Positions 51,601-62,670 of a stretch of 64,000 bases of DNA are shown piece after piece. This DNA is from Doris montereyensis (Eukaryota > Mollusca > Gastropoda > Nudibranchia > Dorididae). The translations under genes were made by a program, and so were the position numbers. The notes beneath the pieces are model-generated. The model was not told where the DNA came from and did not search any database. It saw only the letters and a program-made list of their open reading frames with translations. Location of the stretch: assembly GCA_037039925.1 (NCBI GenBank), contig JAXRKP010000018.1, forward strand, positions 716,001 through 780,000, read 5' to 3'. Each line of letters starts with the position of its first letter. Positions within the stretch are counted from its first letter, which is position 1.

Positions 51601-53201
51601 TTAAACAATTGATTCAAACAAGAAGCAGATAAAGCTAAACCAGACCCATGAAATATGTAATGAAGGTATTTCCGACATTCAGCTCATACAGATTTATCTC
51701 TAACTCTCAGCACTTTTTAATTCCAGTTTCATTTCATTTCTCTCACTTTTTCTCTCTTTTAATCCTAATCTTACTTGATTTTAGCTTCAGACAGTGGGAG
51801 GCTGTTAGAGTCCACAATCCGTTTCACAAGTTCTTCCCCTTTGGCTGCAGCATCAGCCATGTTGACTGCTGTTGGTCGGGCACTGACTAAGAAATTCAAT
51901 TTTTCTACCACAAAATCCTTCAGATTTTGAAGAGAGTCAAAATCCATCTTGTCAAGTTCAACAGCAAGACTGAGACATCCTACAATGGCAATGGCTGGAG
52001 CCCCTCTTACCTAAGTGATGAGCAAGCAACATGCACAGATGCATCAATTCATACATAATAATATAATATCAATATGATTTGAGACATGCATATTCAGGAT
52101 AATATACTATAAAGAACCCAGTTCGAGATAGATTTGACTCAAAAGGCTTAAAATTCTTCTTTGAAAATTGGCACCGTGAGTTTGTTCCTTTTAGACGGCG
52201 GTGGTCTGTATATTAAGTGGATATTGTAGAAGGTAAATGTGTCAAATGAATTTGGAGGTGCTCAAACGATGAATAGATCGAACACGGCGTAACCTTTTTT
52301 ATACGAATGTCTTTTTTGTATATTACAATGAGGCCTCCTCCACCTCTTTTTTTCCTATTTTGTTTTTCATAAGAATAGCCTTTTGGTACAAGCAGGCTTA
52401 AATCAATGCTATCCTGATTAGTAAGCCATGGCTCAGTTATTAAAAATATGTCGAGATCTTTTTCCGTTATAAAATCGTTCAGAACAGAGTGTTTATTACA
52501 CACTGATCTAGCATTTAAGAGGGCGCAGTTGAGAAAGTTCTCAGGCAAGCTGTTTGCTGGAATATTATTATCATCATCGTCCTCTTGTAGTTTGATGACA
52601 GTACGTGTAGCAGGGAGCCTAGGGCGGTAGTCAGCGTGTGGCCGATGACCAACGATAGACCTGATCTTTCTTTGTTTACCCCCCGTTAATGATACCAGGG
52701 AAAATGTTTAGCTTGACTGCGTGTCAAGAGGGTTGTGAGAAGAAATCGAATGACGAAGATCGTAAAGATTTGAGATGATAAAATGGAAGAATGTTTAAAA
52801 TCCATGTTTAAAGAGTCAATTATTTCAATACTAACAGTAAGAGTCTAAAAGTCTAAAAGTCCAAAAAAATTGATATGTTAAGAATGCAGGCACAATTACT
52901 AAATACACAAGTTAAAATTCAAGGGTTCAAAATGAAAACATTCAGTGAAACAATGGAAAATGTAAGAGAAACACAAACACAACAGCCTGTGAGGCGAAAC
53001 ACATCATCAAGGTAGTTGACAGACCAGTCGCATGTCATATTCACTGCTTACCTGCATAGTCTTAATAGCATCCCATGCCTGTTGTGTGTTATTGATGTGA
53101 AAGTAATGAGAAGTGTCTGGCAGCAACAGCTGATCTAAAATCTCCAAACTCCCTCGGTGGTAGCGGATGGCTTGTAGAGTCATTTTCTCTTGCCTTGGAA
53201 G
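48456..53201 (-). CDS. MRI1: methylthioribose-1-phosphate isomerase (5 coding exons)
   Basis: This cytosolic enzyme of the methionine salvage pathway converts 5-methylthioribose-1-phosphate to methylthioribulose-1-phosphate. It is homologous to bacterial MtnA and eIF2B-type subunits. Coding exons are 53,052-53,183, 51,775-52,010, 50,320-50,489, 49,195-49,595 and 48,456-48,601, with consistent phases (0, 2, 1, 1) and about 361 residues in total. Signature blocks are [28 protein letters not shown] (catalytic Cys), [25 protein letters not shown] (catalytic Asp) and [20 protein letters not shown]. The coding exon starts at 53,201, after the acceptor TTTATTTTTCCAG, so a noncoding first exon lies further upstream. 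One G is missing at NQ|GARLT in exon 4 (about 49,520). A SINE insertion sets the present stop. Confidence 0.95.
48602..49194 (-). other. MRI1 intron 4
   Basis: It contains about 48,659-48,740 (GGTTGAGATGTTTCCAATCA to GGCCACCATCTTTT), which resembles 48,196-48,247 inside the SINE 4 insertion. Otherwise nothing was recognised. Confidence 0.55.
49195..49595 (-). CDS. MRI1: MRI1 exon 4 (catalytic Asp; one-base frame break)
   Basis: The acceptor is TCTGTCAG and the donor CGCCAG|GTGAAA. It reads [20 protein letters not shown] then PYNQ, then in the next frame [60 protein letters not shown] and so on. A single missing base (CAGGAG for CAGGGAG) explains the break. The rest of the exon is fully open and highly conserved, so a consensus error is likely. 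Confidence 0.93.
49765..49925 (+). mobile_element. SINE family 2-like fragment in MRI1 intron 3
   Basis: GGCCCGGTGGTTTAGTGGTG, then GTTTGGGATCACGAGGTCC and TGATGTTGTGGTCCGTAATA: a tRNA-like head and the first part of a body similar to SINE 2. It is shortened. Confidence 0.55.
49960..50215 (-). mobile_element. SINE family 1, copy c, with internal duplication
   Basis: The minus strand carries CCAAGTAGGTGGGTTGACAC and CACTACACTCTGTGTACATT. A ~54-bp segment with CTTCTGCCTGAACTGCTCTG and CAGCCATGGGATTTTT occurs twice (about 50,002 and 50,056). The element lies in MRI1 intron 3. Confidence 0.75.
50320..50489 (-). CDS. MRI1: MRI1 exon 3 (catalytic Cys)
   Basis: The acceptor is CTTTCAG and the donor CTTG|GTAGGA; phase 2 in, phase 1 out. 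It reads [40 protein letters not shown] and [17 protein letters not shown]. The HCNTGxLAT block carries the catalytic cysteine of the family. No frame breaks. Confidence 0.95.
50490..51774 (-). other. MRI1 intron 2 with (ATGT)n microsatellite
   Basis: Positions about 50,874-51,010 are a long (ATGT)n array. A C10 run lies at 50,641-50,650. Nothing else was recognised. Repetitive CMYV/HTYI open frames across the array are artefacts. Confidence 0.85.
51775..52010 (-). CDS. MRI1: MRI1 exon 2
   Basis: The acceptor is CATCACTTAG and the donor ATCAA|GTAAGA; phase 0 in, phase 2 out. It reads [60 protein letters not shown] and [26 protein letters not shown] and SARPTAVN are substrate-binding signatures of MtnA-type isomerases. 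Fully open. Confidence 0.95.
52213..52560 (-). mobile_element. LINE family D fragment (AP endonuclease) in MRI1 intron 1
   Basis: The minus strand is open and reads [60 protein letters not shown] and [26 protein letters not shown] and RGGGG are the N-terminal motifs of the endonuclease of CR1/L2/jockey-like LINEs. Only the first third of the domain remains. The same strand as MRI1. Confidence 0.85.
53052..53201 (-). CDS. MRI1: MRI1 exon 1 (start codon at 53,183)
   Basis: [44 protein letters not shown]; the donor is ATGCAG|GTAAGC. The start is chosen because TLQAIRY directly after Met is the common beginning of this family. Upstream of the ATG, TTTATTTTTCCAG is a good acceptor, implying a 5' UTR intron. 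Confidence 0.93.
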
Positions 53202-54235
53202 CTGGAAAAATAAACATGGGAGTGGGAGGAGTTTGGTAAGGACAAACCACACCATGAACACAAATGTAACACGAGGCAAAGTGATGACAACATGATGTCT
53301 CAGGGGGATTTCCATAGTCGGGCACATCATATCATTTTCGCTAGTGAGTAAAATTCAGTAATATCTTAAGATATCATAAAATGACATTTCTGTCAAAATC
53401 AGACCTTTTTAGACTCAATAATTCATCCAGATCAAGTGACATGGGGTTAAAAACTCTTAACAGCAGCCATTGCGTTCTTTGTGACTACTAATATTATTGT
53501 CAGGCGTGGTAAAAAATAATAATGAATCTTTGACCGGCACTGCCGAGCATCACAGCTGTCAAGATACCTTCTAATAAATTTTATGAAAGGTAAATCTGTT
53601 ATTGTTATCAGACAGCATCTATGCAAATTAGACAACTGTACTGAGTTTCACATTTAGCAATATGGTCATATAATAACAGAGTGATTATTCCCAACGGTGC
53701 AGTGAATAAGAATTTTCTTAAATTCCCAACCGGGTGTTGGGAATATTACTTTTTGTTATTTCCAATCAGCATTTTGTCGGTCATGATTTTGCGGGAGTTT
53801 TTGTTATGGGTGAGAGTCGTTCACAATATTTCTCATTCACTTTCCCGCTTCCTCAAATTCAAAGATAAAAGGATTTCTACATTACTTCTTCTACTGCAGT
53901 AGAAAAAGATCAGGAATGTGACAAAGAAGCCAGAGAGGACAGAGAAAATTTCAGGCAATCAATTAATTCTCATTCCCTTTATCCATTTTTCATGCCTTCT
54001 TTCATAGGCGGTGGCGGATGCTGCTGATAATGTTGTTCCTTATTCTTCCCTGTTATCTTTCATCTTACTGTTTCCTCTCAGTTCTCCTTGAGATCACAGC
54101 ATATATGGTTGTAAGTTTTAGTGAAAAGGCATTTTTCTCTCTCTCCCTCTCTCAATACCTTTAGATCTTTCTGTCTCCTCTTCTCTTTCTTTCTCCTTCA
54201 TCCCTCAATTCTGCCACCTTCCTCCATCTCTCACT

Positions 54236-54372
54236 TTTTCCATGTTGCAATTAGATTATAAACTTTAAGAGGAAACAAAAAGAATAGCTCAGGTTCAAGC
54301 CATTTTTTCCATGTTGCAATTAGATAAGACTTTAAGGGGGAGACAAAAAGAATAGCTGAGGGTCAAGCTATC
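54236..54372. repeat. ~68-bp tandem duplication
   Basis: Two units contain TTTTCCATGTTGCAATTAGA and ACAAAAAGAATAGCT; the second has small changes. Confidence 0.85.
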
Positions 54373-54955
54373 TCAACTACCACCCCATCCCGCCCCATGA
54401 TTCTGCGAAGCAATTTTTATTATTGATCAATAAAGTCATACTTGTCACAGTCAGCACTGCATGAGCATGAACCTGATGTCGTCGCTAAGTCTAGATCCAT
54501 CTATGGCCGTAAAAGAAACAGATACAAAATAAATTGTCAGAATAGATGGGGGGAGGCACGTGAGGGGTAGAGTATTTGGGGTGCTGGAGGGACTAAGTGC
54601 AGACAGATAAGGAATATAACATTGTTGGTTTTCTTTCGGTTAGGTTTTTTGTTACTGTTACAAAACGATGACGACTGTTAATGTTATCTAAACGATGAGT
54701 GAAATGTCTGCTTCATTGTGCGAAAACCTTTAAAAAACGTAATTAGATCTTGAGGTACAGATCCTCCCTGTCGTCAAACCATCCAAACCTTAAAAAAAAA
54801 CCCCAGCTATAACATTAACATTGGGAGATTGGCAAAGTTATGCAATAGGCCTACCTAATACTAATACAAAATACATGTGACAGGAAACTGTTGGATAACA
54901 GCAGCGACCTCCGGCCATGGCTGCCTTGTGAAAACCTTATCTATGGTAGCCTATA

Positions 54956-55730
54956 CAGTGGAACCTCTCAAATCAGGAAATCTCGGTGGATTGTAAAATT
55001 GTCCAGATCGGCCAGGTTTCCCGATTTCTCTGGGACCTAAAGATTTTGGTGTTCCTTCAGCAGTTTAAGCCCTTCTGTGAGTGGTAAAAGACAAAATTAA
55101 ACGAACAAGTAGCCACAGGGCCAGTTTATCAAAACAAAGATGGCATTCATCAGAGATGTCACTCACACTCACAGTAGTCACAGTCAATCTTCGTTGGACG
55201 GTAGATAGATAAGAAGGCATGGTGGATCGTTAAATCTCCTCACGTGTCCATCCTTGTGACTGACGGGTTAGAGGTAGGCAATAAAAGACCATGACAGTGC
55301 ACAAGTCTACTTTTCTAAGCACCGGCCCATGTCAACACAGTACTGTAATGTTAACATGTTAGGTGGACGAGCAAGGATTGGCTCGACACCTGCTTTAACA
55401 CCTTCGTAATGCATGTGTCTGGCGTGTCTGGTTTATGGTCATCGTGAACTGGCACTTGCGACATCATGTACATATTATGTATGTATATCATGTGTAGCAC
55501 TAATGCAGGTGTAATAATTGATGTTTTGTTAACCCAGAAATCAAATTTGGATAACAAGTGAGTGTTGGATTAACAAATATGGGGGAAATGGTGATGACAA
55601 TCAATGCATGCTGCGGAAAATTGTCCTGATTAGCCTGGGACTTTTCCCATTTAGAGAGGTAGAAAAAATTCTGTTCCCCAATTGGCCGGGTTTCCCAATT
55701 CCCATATTTTCAATTAGAAAGGTTCCACTA
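54956..55730. mobile_element. Tigger/pogo-like element 2
   Basis: The left end is TA|CAGTGGAACCTCTCAAATC. The right end on the minus strand is TAGTGGAACCTTTCTAATTG. Inner arms share AGGTTTCCCGATTTCTC and GGGTTTCCCAATTCCC. About 775 bp, no coding sequence recognised. It is nested in the larger element 53,686-56,205. Confidence 0.7.
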
Positions 55731-56205
55731 ATAATAATAAGATAGCTGCCAACCTTTTCAAATCGAATGGACCCTGACAGCGCAAATTAATTCTACCTTG
55801 AACCATGGCCAGTAAAATGTCAGAAAAAATTTGATGATTTAACTTGAATTTTAGGCTAAATAACAGAAATTATGCCGATAGCTGGCAAAGTGCGACGATA
55901 ATTTGCAAACTCTGGACTTCACCCCAATCTATCTGAATCTCTTTTAAAACCCCATCTATCTGAGTCTCTCTTTAAAACTTAGGTTTCTTTTAAAAACACA
56001 CTTAACCCTCATATTATACACATACTTTTCAAGGTGAATACAGACTTACAGACTCAAAGCTAAAAGATGTATTAAATATGTTTTACGGACTGGTTGACAG
56101 CTATGTAATAAGAATAAAAAACGTTTGGGAATAAGAAAAAATCATATTCGCAGCACCCGGTTGGGAATAAGAAAAAATGGTATTCACAACCCGGTTGGGA
56201 ATAAG

Positions 56206-57264
56206 TTAGGAATAACGACAACCATTTAATAAAGGTAAATGAAAGTCAGAACCTTTGAAGCAATGGTTAGTCCCAGTCCGTTATGTCACACTGACCATCA
56301 TCATTGACATTTGAACTGCCCACGTTCAAATGAGATGTTTGTCTTAGTCCCACTATGTGTAAGCTGGGCGTAAATGACAGAGACTAGTCACATAACATTG
56401 CAGTAACTGGAAGGAACTCTTCTTCTTTGTTTATGTCCCTTAGATGATATGCCTGACTATGGGGGAAATCTTTTGATGCCCCTAAGTATAGTATAGTATA
56501 CAAAAAATCTTATGATCAAGGGAGGGGGGAGTATTGCAGGTGAGGGTGGGAGGGGAGTTCAGAGTCAGGGATAGTGATAGTGTGTGCCCAATTATGGGGT
56601 CCTCACCAAAGAAAGAATGTATCCATAGATGACCGTACATTCCCTATTTCAGCATTCCATACATGAATACATATACACATTCTGTCTGGGCCATGAGCTT
56701 GGCCAACAGTTGTGAAACTCAGAGCAGAAGTGAGCATGTTGAAAGAATCCCTTTTGCAGTCTCTTCCAATCAATGATACATATGACAATGATCGGGAAGG
56801 CATGGGGGTTTGTCCTGGAGAAAAAAGGATTCTAATTTTTGATTTTTATTTAATTTCCTTGCTTTTTAAAAATTATATTATATATTAGTAGAGATAATGC
56901 ATATAAATCTTTTCTTCTTCTTTTTCTTCACCTTCCTTTTTTTCAAACTACAATATATTATTATAAATTTTATTGCTTTAAAATTTTTTAAACAATTTGT
57001 TATTCGTAATGTTTTTTTCTCTATCTTCTTCTACTTTTTCTTCTTTTACATCTTATTTAGTTTCATATTGTAATAAAATTGACTATTTCTTTGAAACTGT
57101 TTCCTTTTTCTAGTTGTGTTTGTCATCTTTGTCTTATTTTAATTCATTTAATTAAATTATTTAAACCCATATGTTTGTGTTCTTCTTCTTCCTTTTAGTC
57201 TCTTTCATTCTTATTATAAAATTTGTTATCATTTCGTTTTCATCTCCTTTGTCACGTCGTTGCT
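56206..57264. other. unannotated, AT-rich
   Basis: 56,860-57,170 is very AT-rich with TTCTTC runs. Nothing recognised. Confidence 0.4.
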
Positions 57265-57509
57265 ATGTCTTCTTCATTATCTCCTTCTCCTTCCTCAGTG
57301 GCGGATTTTTCTTCGTCATTGTTGCCTTCTTCGTTGTCACTGTCTTGTTCGGTGGCAGCGGCTTTGTCTTCTTTGTCCTTCTTGTCTTGTTCTGATGCTG
57401 TTGCTCTTTTTAAAGAACTTGCTATTAAATTATTCTTAAGAAAAAAAATGAGTCCTTTACTAAGAAATTTAGATATATTGATGATTGGTTGTGTTGTGAG
57501 TAATCTATG
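57265..57509 (+). CDS. possible isolated first coding exon
   Basis: From ATG the frame stays open for 81 codons to a strong donor ATG|GTAAGT. It reads MSSSLSPSPSSVADFSSSLL, PSSLSLSCSVAAALSSLSFL, SCSDAVALFKELAIKLFLRK and KMSPLLRNLDILMIGCVVSN: a serine-rich, low-complexity start and a more ordered amphipathic end. No matching downstream exon was found. It could also be the N-terminus of a mobile-element protein, or chance in CT-rich DNA. Confidence 0.3.
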
Positions 57510-57881
57510 GTAAGTATTTCCTTTTTGTTTTTTTCATTCTTTTGATTCACCTTTAGATTTAGATTTGAGTTAAAATCAGCAGTGAGTGTGTTACAATTAA
57601 ATTTAGATCTAGAATCTTTGTATCATATTAAGTTTTTAAAAATAAATTTGAAGATAGATCTAGCTCGTAGTAACATTCATTTCTGGATCAAATAGGACAT
57701 CAATGGGGTGTTTAGCGCGCAAAATTATCTTTCCTTGCTTCAGAAACAGATCGGTGGTAACTCTTTTGTGTGGAACCTGAAGCCCTTAAACTTAATTATA
57801 ATCATAGTAAAATATGCGGGCAGAGAGTACCCCACTTCATTATTCATGAATAAAAATGTTATTACAAAAGCAGTATAACTT

Positions 57882-58722
57882 TCTTTCTTTCTTTATCAAT
57901 TCTCATTCTACCTTTCGGTGTATGGGTTCAGATGCCCGAGATAATTTTTCTCCAGGATGCCCTGTCCTGACATTTTCTGTTTCCTTCCGTGAAAGTTAAA
58001 TTTCTATGCTTCAATCTTCTTCCCACTTTCTCCGAGGTCTGCCTTTTGGTCTTTTTTTAACCTTGGGCTTTAGCACAGTATACTGATTTAGCTATTCTAT
58101 TCTCATTCATTCTGTTAACATGCCCAAACCATCTCAACTGATTTGTTTCTATCTTAGTTTTTATGCTATCTGCTTTGGTTTGATCTCTTATTGTGTTGTG
58201 TTTCTGATTTTGTCTCTTTTAGTTTTCCCTACTTCTCTTCTTAGATATTTCATTTCTGCTGCCTATACTCTACTGTATTCCCTACTGTCTAAGGTTCAGA
58301 TTTCACTGCCATAGAGGAGAGTAGGACAATAAACTGTGTTGTATGCTGACAATTCTTGTTTACCTACAAATGCCTTTCCTAGATGTTTATATATTGCAGC
58401 TGCCTTTTTGATTCTCTGGCTGATTTCTTCTCTTAGTTTTCCCTCTGATTAATCATCACTCCTAGGTAATTGTAGCTTTGAATTTGTTTTAAATTCTCCT
58501 GCCCAATGTAAGATTTTGTGTTTTAGCTTTCCTAGTTACTAGCATTGTTTTGGTTTTCTTTGCATTTATTCTCATTCCTCTTTTATTTAATTCATTATTC
58601 ATCATGTTGATATTCGCCTGGAGGTCCCTTTCTGATTTTCCAAACAGAACTAAATCATCAGCATATATGAAAGCATTGCTACATTTACTGGTTTGAGCTT
58701 CCACATATCTACATTCATTTTC
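57882..58722 (-). mobile_element. LINE family A, copy 5 (5'-truncated)
   Basis: It begins with the (CTTT)n tail at 57,882 and covers the C-terminal region and part of the RT. The minus strand gives NAFIYADDLVLFGKSERDLQ then ANINMMNNELNKRGMRINAK. Here motif C is an intact YADD, unlike copies 1, 2 and 4. It ends abruptly at about 58,722 within the RT, as usual for 5' truncation. Confidence 0.9.
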
Positions 58723-58734
58723 CTGAAGTGATTT

Positions 58735-59320
58735 TTTTTTACTTTTGAGTTTGGGTTTTTGATTTTAGTATGTACATGAGCAACTGTCAAAATACGGTCA
58801 TCCTATATCATTGAAAAGTTTGAGGCGTCCTTGGTTGCCTTAGAAACAGCCGTCATCTTGGATTTTGATCCAATTTTCAAAATCTATCTACTCCCTTAGT
58901 TATGAATGAAATCACTCAAAACCTGTGCAGATCGTCCTTTTCATTCAATATCTTAAAAATGACGTTGACTTTTAAAAATATTTTGGACAGTTTTTAGTTA
59001 ATGAATTTTTGAAAACACTATGTGAATATACAAAAACGGCATTTTTAATAGATAAAAAAATAAGTCTCAAAAAGTTTACTATATATTTATATATTTACAA
59101 ATCGTTCGGTAAATGGCGGAGGAGATATACACAGGTTTTTACTGCTATCTTCTCAGTCAGTGTTAGGGTAATTTATGTAAACATTTTGATTGTTTTTACC
59201 TTCTATCCTCGCCTACAAAATATTTTGAAAAAAATAAATTATACATCATATATTATATGGACTTTTTCTGCCATAAACTTGTAGATAAATGATTATTTTA
59301 CCCGGATATGCAAAGCACAG
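58735..59320 (-). repeat. dispersed repeat R, copy 2 (inverted relative to copy 1)
   Basis: Reverse-complement matches to 37,935-38,930 include GTCCTTGGTTGCC, AACCTGTGCAGATCG, TCGTTCGGTAAATGGCGGAG, TTTTTACTGCTATCTTCTCA and CCTTCTATCCTCGCCTA. It lacks the ~370-bp internal part of copy 1. It begins 12 bp after LINE A copy 5 and ends beside a SINE 1 head relic (59,325-59,350). Confidence 0.75.
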
Positions 59321-59552
59321 AAACCTTGTCTCTGGACTACCGAGTCCCCCCATAAAAGTCATAAGATAATATAGATACTTTACTTTCATGTACAACTCAA
59401 TAAAATAGTTAGAATCTATACATTCTGAAACTGAAAGTAAACAATATTTGGCATAAAAGGATTAAACATTACCTGCCACTTTTTTTCTTCTTTAAAAAGA
59501 GTACCCTATATCTATCTAAATTTCTCTCCTTATCTCAAGAAAGACTCGTAAG

Positions 59553-59865
59553 TCAGAGGCAAGGCGACAGCCTCTCAACCAAAAGGTAGTGAGTTCGAGC
59601 CCCGCTAACTGGAAAAATTTTCTTGAATTTTTTCTAGCAAAACCTACCTTCCCTGGTCCAGGTAGGTGCATCGACACCTAGTCCCATCGGGGATGGACAA
59701 TAAGAGGGAGGTCCCGTGTGCAGATCAAAACACTCTGTGCACGTTAAAAATCCTTGGCCCTGGCTGTTTACAGGTCAGTCTGGGCAAAATTTTATCCTAC
59801 CAAAACTGTGAGATCACATTAGTTGTGGATGTGGTTTTTGAGTTTAAAATCACATCAAATACCTC
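59553..59865 (+). mobile_element. SINE family 1, copy d
   Basis: The head is CAGAGGCAAGGCGACAGCCT; the B-box region is GTGAGTTCGAGCCCCGC. Then CCAGGTAGGTGCATCGACAC, CACTCTGTGCACGTTAAAAA and a tail TTAGTTGTGGATGTGG. It is the best-preserved B box of the family and runs directly into the GA microsatellite. Confidence 0.85.
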
Positions 59866-59890
59866 ATCCCCAAAGTGGAAAGGTCGGGTT

Positions 59891-60237
<347 letters not shown>

Positions 60238-60339
60238 GAGAGATTGTTCCGACCTTACAAATTTCAGTCTGTTGCGTCAAGAGACAGTATAAACCAAAAA
60301 GAAAATGACTAGATCTAGAATCTAGAATTTATTTATAAA

Positions 60340-60387
60340 AGCAATTCTAGGCGTGAGTTATAAAGAGGTCTATACTAGATCTAGATC

Positions 60388-60452
<65 letters not shown>

Positions 60453-60640
60453 ATATATATATATAGATCTATATATATATATATATATCTATATTATATT
60501 TCTAGAGATCAAACGCTAGATCTAGATTCTATGTCTAAAAATCTAGATCTAGATCTATGTCGTTGGATGCTTTATCCAAATAAACCTAGTCTAGATCTAG
60601 ATCTAGATTAACTTTAGATCTAGATCTAATCTCTATCCAA
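60340..60640. repeat. (CT)n(TA)n tract and AGATCT-rich simple sequence
   Basis: (CT)n at about 60,391-60,431 runs into (TA)n to about 60,490. Around these, CTAGATCTAGATCT-type units are scattered over 300 bp. Confidence 0.9.
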
Positions 60641-61455
60641 ATTTCAACCTACCAGAAACAAAAAAGCAGACGGGCTTGTATCCAACTCAGATGTGTGGAA
60701 CAAAAAGGATGTTATTTCATCGTAGAAATGTGTGACAGCGTGACACTGGCACCAGCTGCACTGATACCAAAATGCGTAATCAAGGGACATAATTATTGTT
60801 TCAAGAACTGCCCGTTAAATTATAATGTGCTAAAAATCGAGAGCGAAATTTCAGTGCTTGGTAATAGTACAAGTTTGTGCCACAGATGAATGAACCAGGA
60901 ATTAAAAAGGAGGAAAAAGTGGGTGTTATCTGGTGGCAGTGGTGGGTGTAGGGAGAGGAAAAGATTTCACATCATAGTATTTTGATATAAGCCTAACCGA
61001 TACAAGATTGAAAAGGTGACAAATAGGGAAACAGGGATATTAATGTTGAGATAGAGGACAACATAAAACAATAATAACAACCGACGATTTGCACAAAGAA
61101 GCATACAGGTCTACAATAAAACTAACGTACAGATGTAATCATGCAGCCATAATCACACACTTATTTAAAACACTATTTTTTCCTCACAAGGGGGGGGGGC
61201 ACACAATGATATATAAACTGTATTATATAGCAAGCCTTGCACCTAGTGATAAAATAATAGAAGGCCTACGAACGTAAAGTTCATTCGCGTAGACACAGAC
61301 GAAAAATTAAATAGTATGACAGTTTTTTTTATTATTATTGTTGTTTTAAAAAAAAGCTGTACCATTTCACTAGAATCTATCGAAGTATATCACGTGGCAA
61401 TTACTGATAATTTATACAGTGTATTATATTATGCGTTATTAAAATCGAGTGTATC
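60641..61455. other. unannotated intergenic sequence
   Basis: Nothing recognised; there is a G9 run at about 61,191-61,199. Confidence 0.4.
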
Positions 61456-61459
61456 TACA

Positions 61460-62063
61460 GGATGGCCAGAAAAAAGATGTCGCATCAAGACCAACTTACA
61501 AAAAATATGCAATTGACAATAAAAACAAACGTTTTGCCTTCAGCAGACTATATGTCTTTTAAAAAAAGCAAGTGGCTATGCTATTATGATATTGTAAAGA
61601 AACAAGTTCCCAAAACACCTTGGCGACTGGATACAACCCATGCAGTGACATTCCTTTCATGAAGGCCTTTCTGATAAATCTTTTTAGGTTTTTGTGATTT
61701 CCCAAAATTGCAATAAAAAAATAATTTATGTACCCGTTCGTATAGAAATGGCCTTCATCTGAAAAACCGCACGTGGCCAAAGAATGTTTTGTTCTAGTCA
61801 ATTTGGTTGAGAAACCAATTTCACATGGCAACTCTGTCTTTGGTATTGTTGTTCGTTAGTCCTGGATGAGTCTGAACTTTGTATGGTTTTAATGATAAAT
61901 TTGCCGTGAAAAGGTGCCCCAATGACTTTCTTAGTATGCCAAGTTCAATGCTACAATGTTTAATTGATCGTTTTGAATTGGCCGATACCGATTCGCGAAA
62001 CCGCTTGTGACTTCGCCAATTGGACGCTTTACGGACCCTTGGGATTTGAATGAAGTAACCCAT
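61460..62063 (-). mobile_element. mariner/Tc1-like (IS630 superfamily) transposase remnant
   Basis: The minus strand reads ESVSANSKRSIKHCSIELGI, LRKSLGHLF and NLSLKPYKVQ: a helix-turn-helix of the 'RSxxxLGI..STLxRIL..LxLKPYK' kind. After frame breaks comes FSDEGHFYTNGYIN, the second catalytic Asp block, and FMKGMSLHGLYPVAKVFWEL, which resembles the 'EKPLHPxKVTVW' block with one shift. Inverted ends were not found. Stops and shifts show it is dead. Confidence 0.7.
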
Positions 62064-62404
62064 CTTCGAATATGTATCTTCTATATGGAGCGAGATTTAA
62101 TTTGTGTTTTGTCAATATCAAAATCCTTTGAACATGTTGATGTTGTACGTGCATTTTTCCAAGTCCATTTATCAATACTACACATGTTTCACGTTTTCAT
62201 CTTCGCAACTCCACTGATCCGTCATTTTCTTATGCTGTATGTGCATTTGCGTATGTATCTAGGTGTCTATGTTTGTGTATGCATGTGTATGTTTGCATAT
62301 GAGTGGGTATGCATGTCTGCACGAAAGAATATAAGCATGTATGTATGCATGTGTATTAATCTGTCTTTGTGTCTAGGTGTATGTGTGTCCGCGTGTGTAA
62401 GTGT
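62064..62404. other. unannotated intergenic sequence
   Basis: TATGTGTG-like degenerate repeats increase toward the microsatellite. The open frame across it is a repeat product. Confidence 0.4.
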
Positions 62405-62414
62405 GAGTGCATGC

Positions 62415-62478
<64 letters not shown>

Positions 62479-62629
62479 ATGAGAGTGTGTATGTGTATCT
62501 GTCGGGGTGTATATGTTTTGTGCGCATATCTGGGTGTCTGTGTACCTTTATATCTTGTATTGTGTCCGTATGTACCTGTGCTGTTTCCATGTATATCTGT
62601 AGCTGTTTATATACACATTATGTATACAT

Positions 62630-62660
<31 letters not shown>

Positions 62661-62670
62661 TTATATACTT
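62405..62670. repeat. (GT)n(AT)n(GT)n microsatellites
   Basis: GT units at about 62,415-62,430, AT units to about 62,460, GT again to 62,478, and another GT array at about 62,636-62,660. Confidence 0.95.

Larger units (their letters stand above)
53686..56205. mobile_element. cut-and-paste-type element with compound inverted ends
   Basis: The left end (about 53,686-53,768) and the reverse complement of the right end (about 56,120-56,205) align over about 80 bp. Each holds two sub-repeats of TTATTCCCAACCGGGTG followed by GAATA and a T-rich run. The 2.5 kb between contain no recognised transposase. A Tigger-like element lies inside at 54,956-55,730, plus a two-unit tandem repeat at about 54,236-54,372. 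The superfamily is unknown. Confidence 0.65.
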
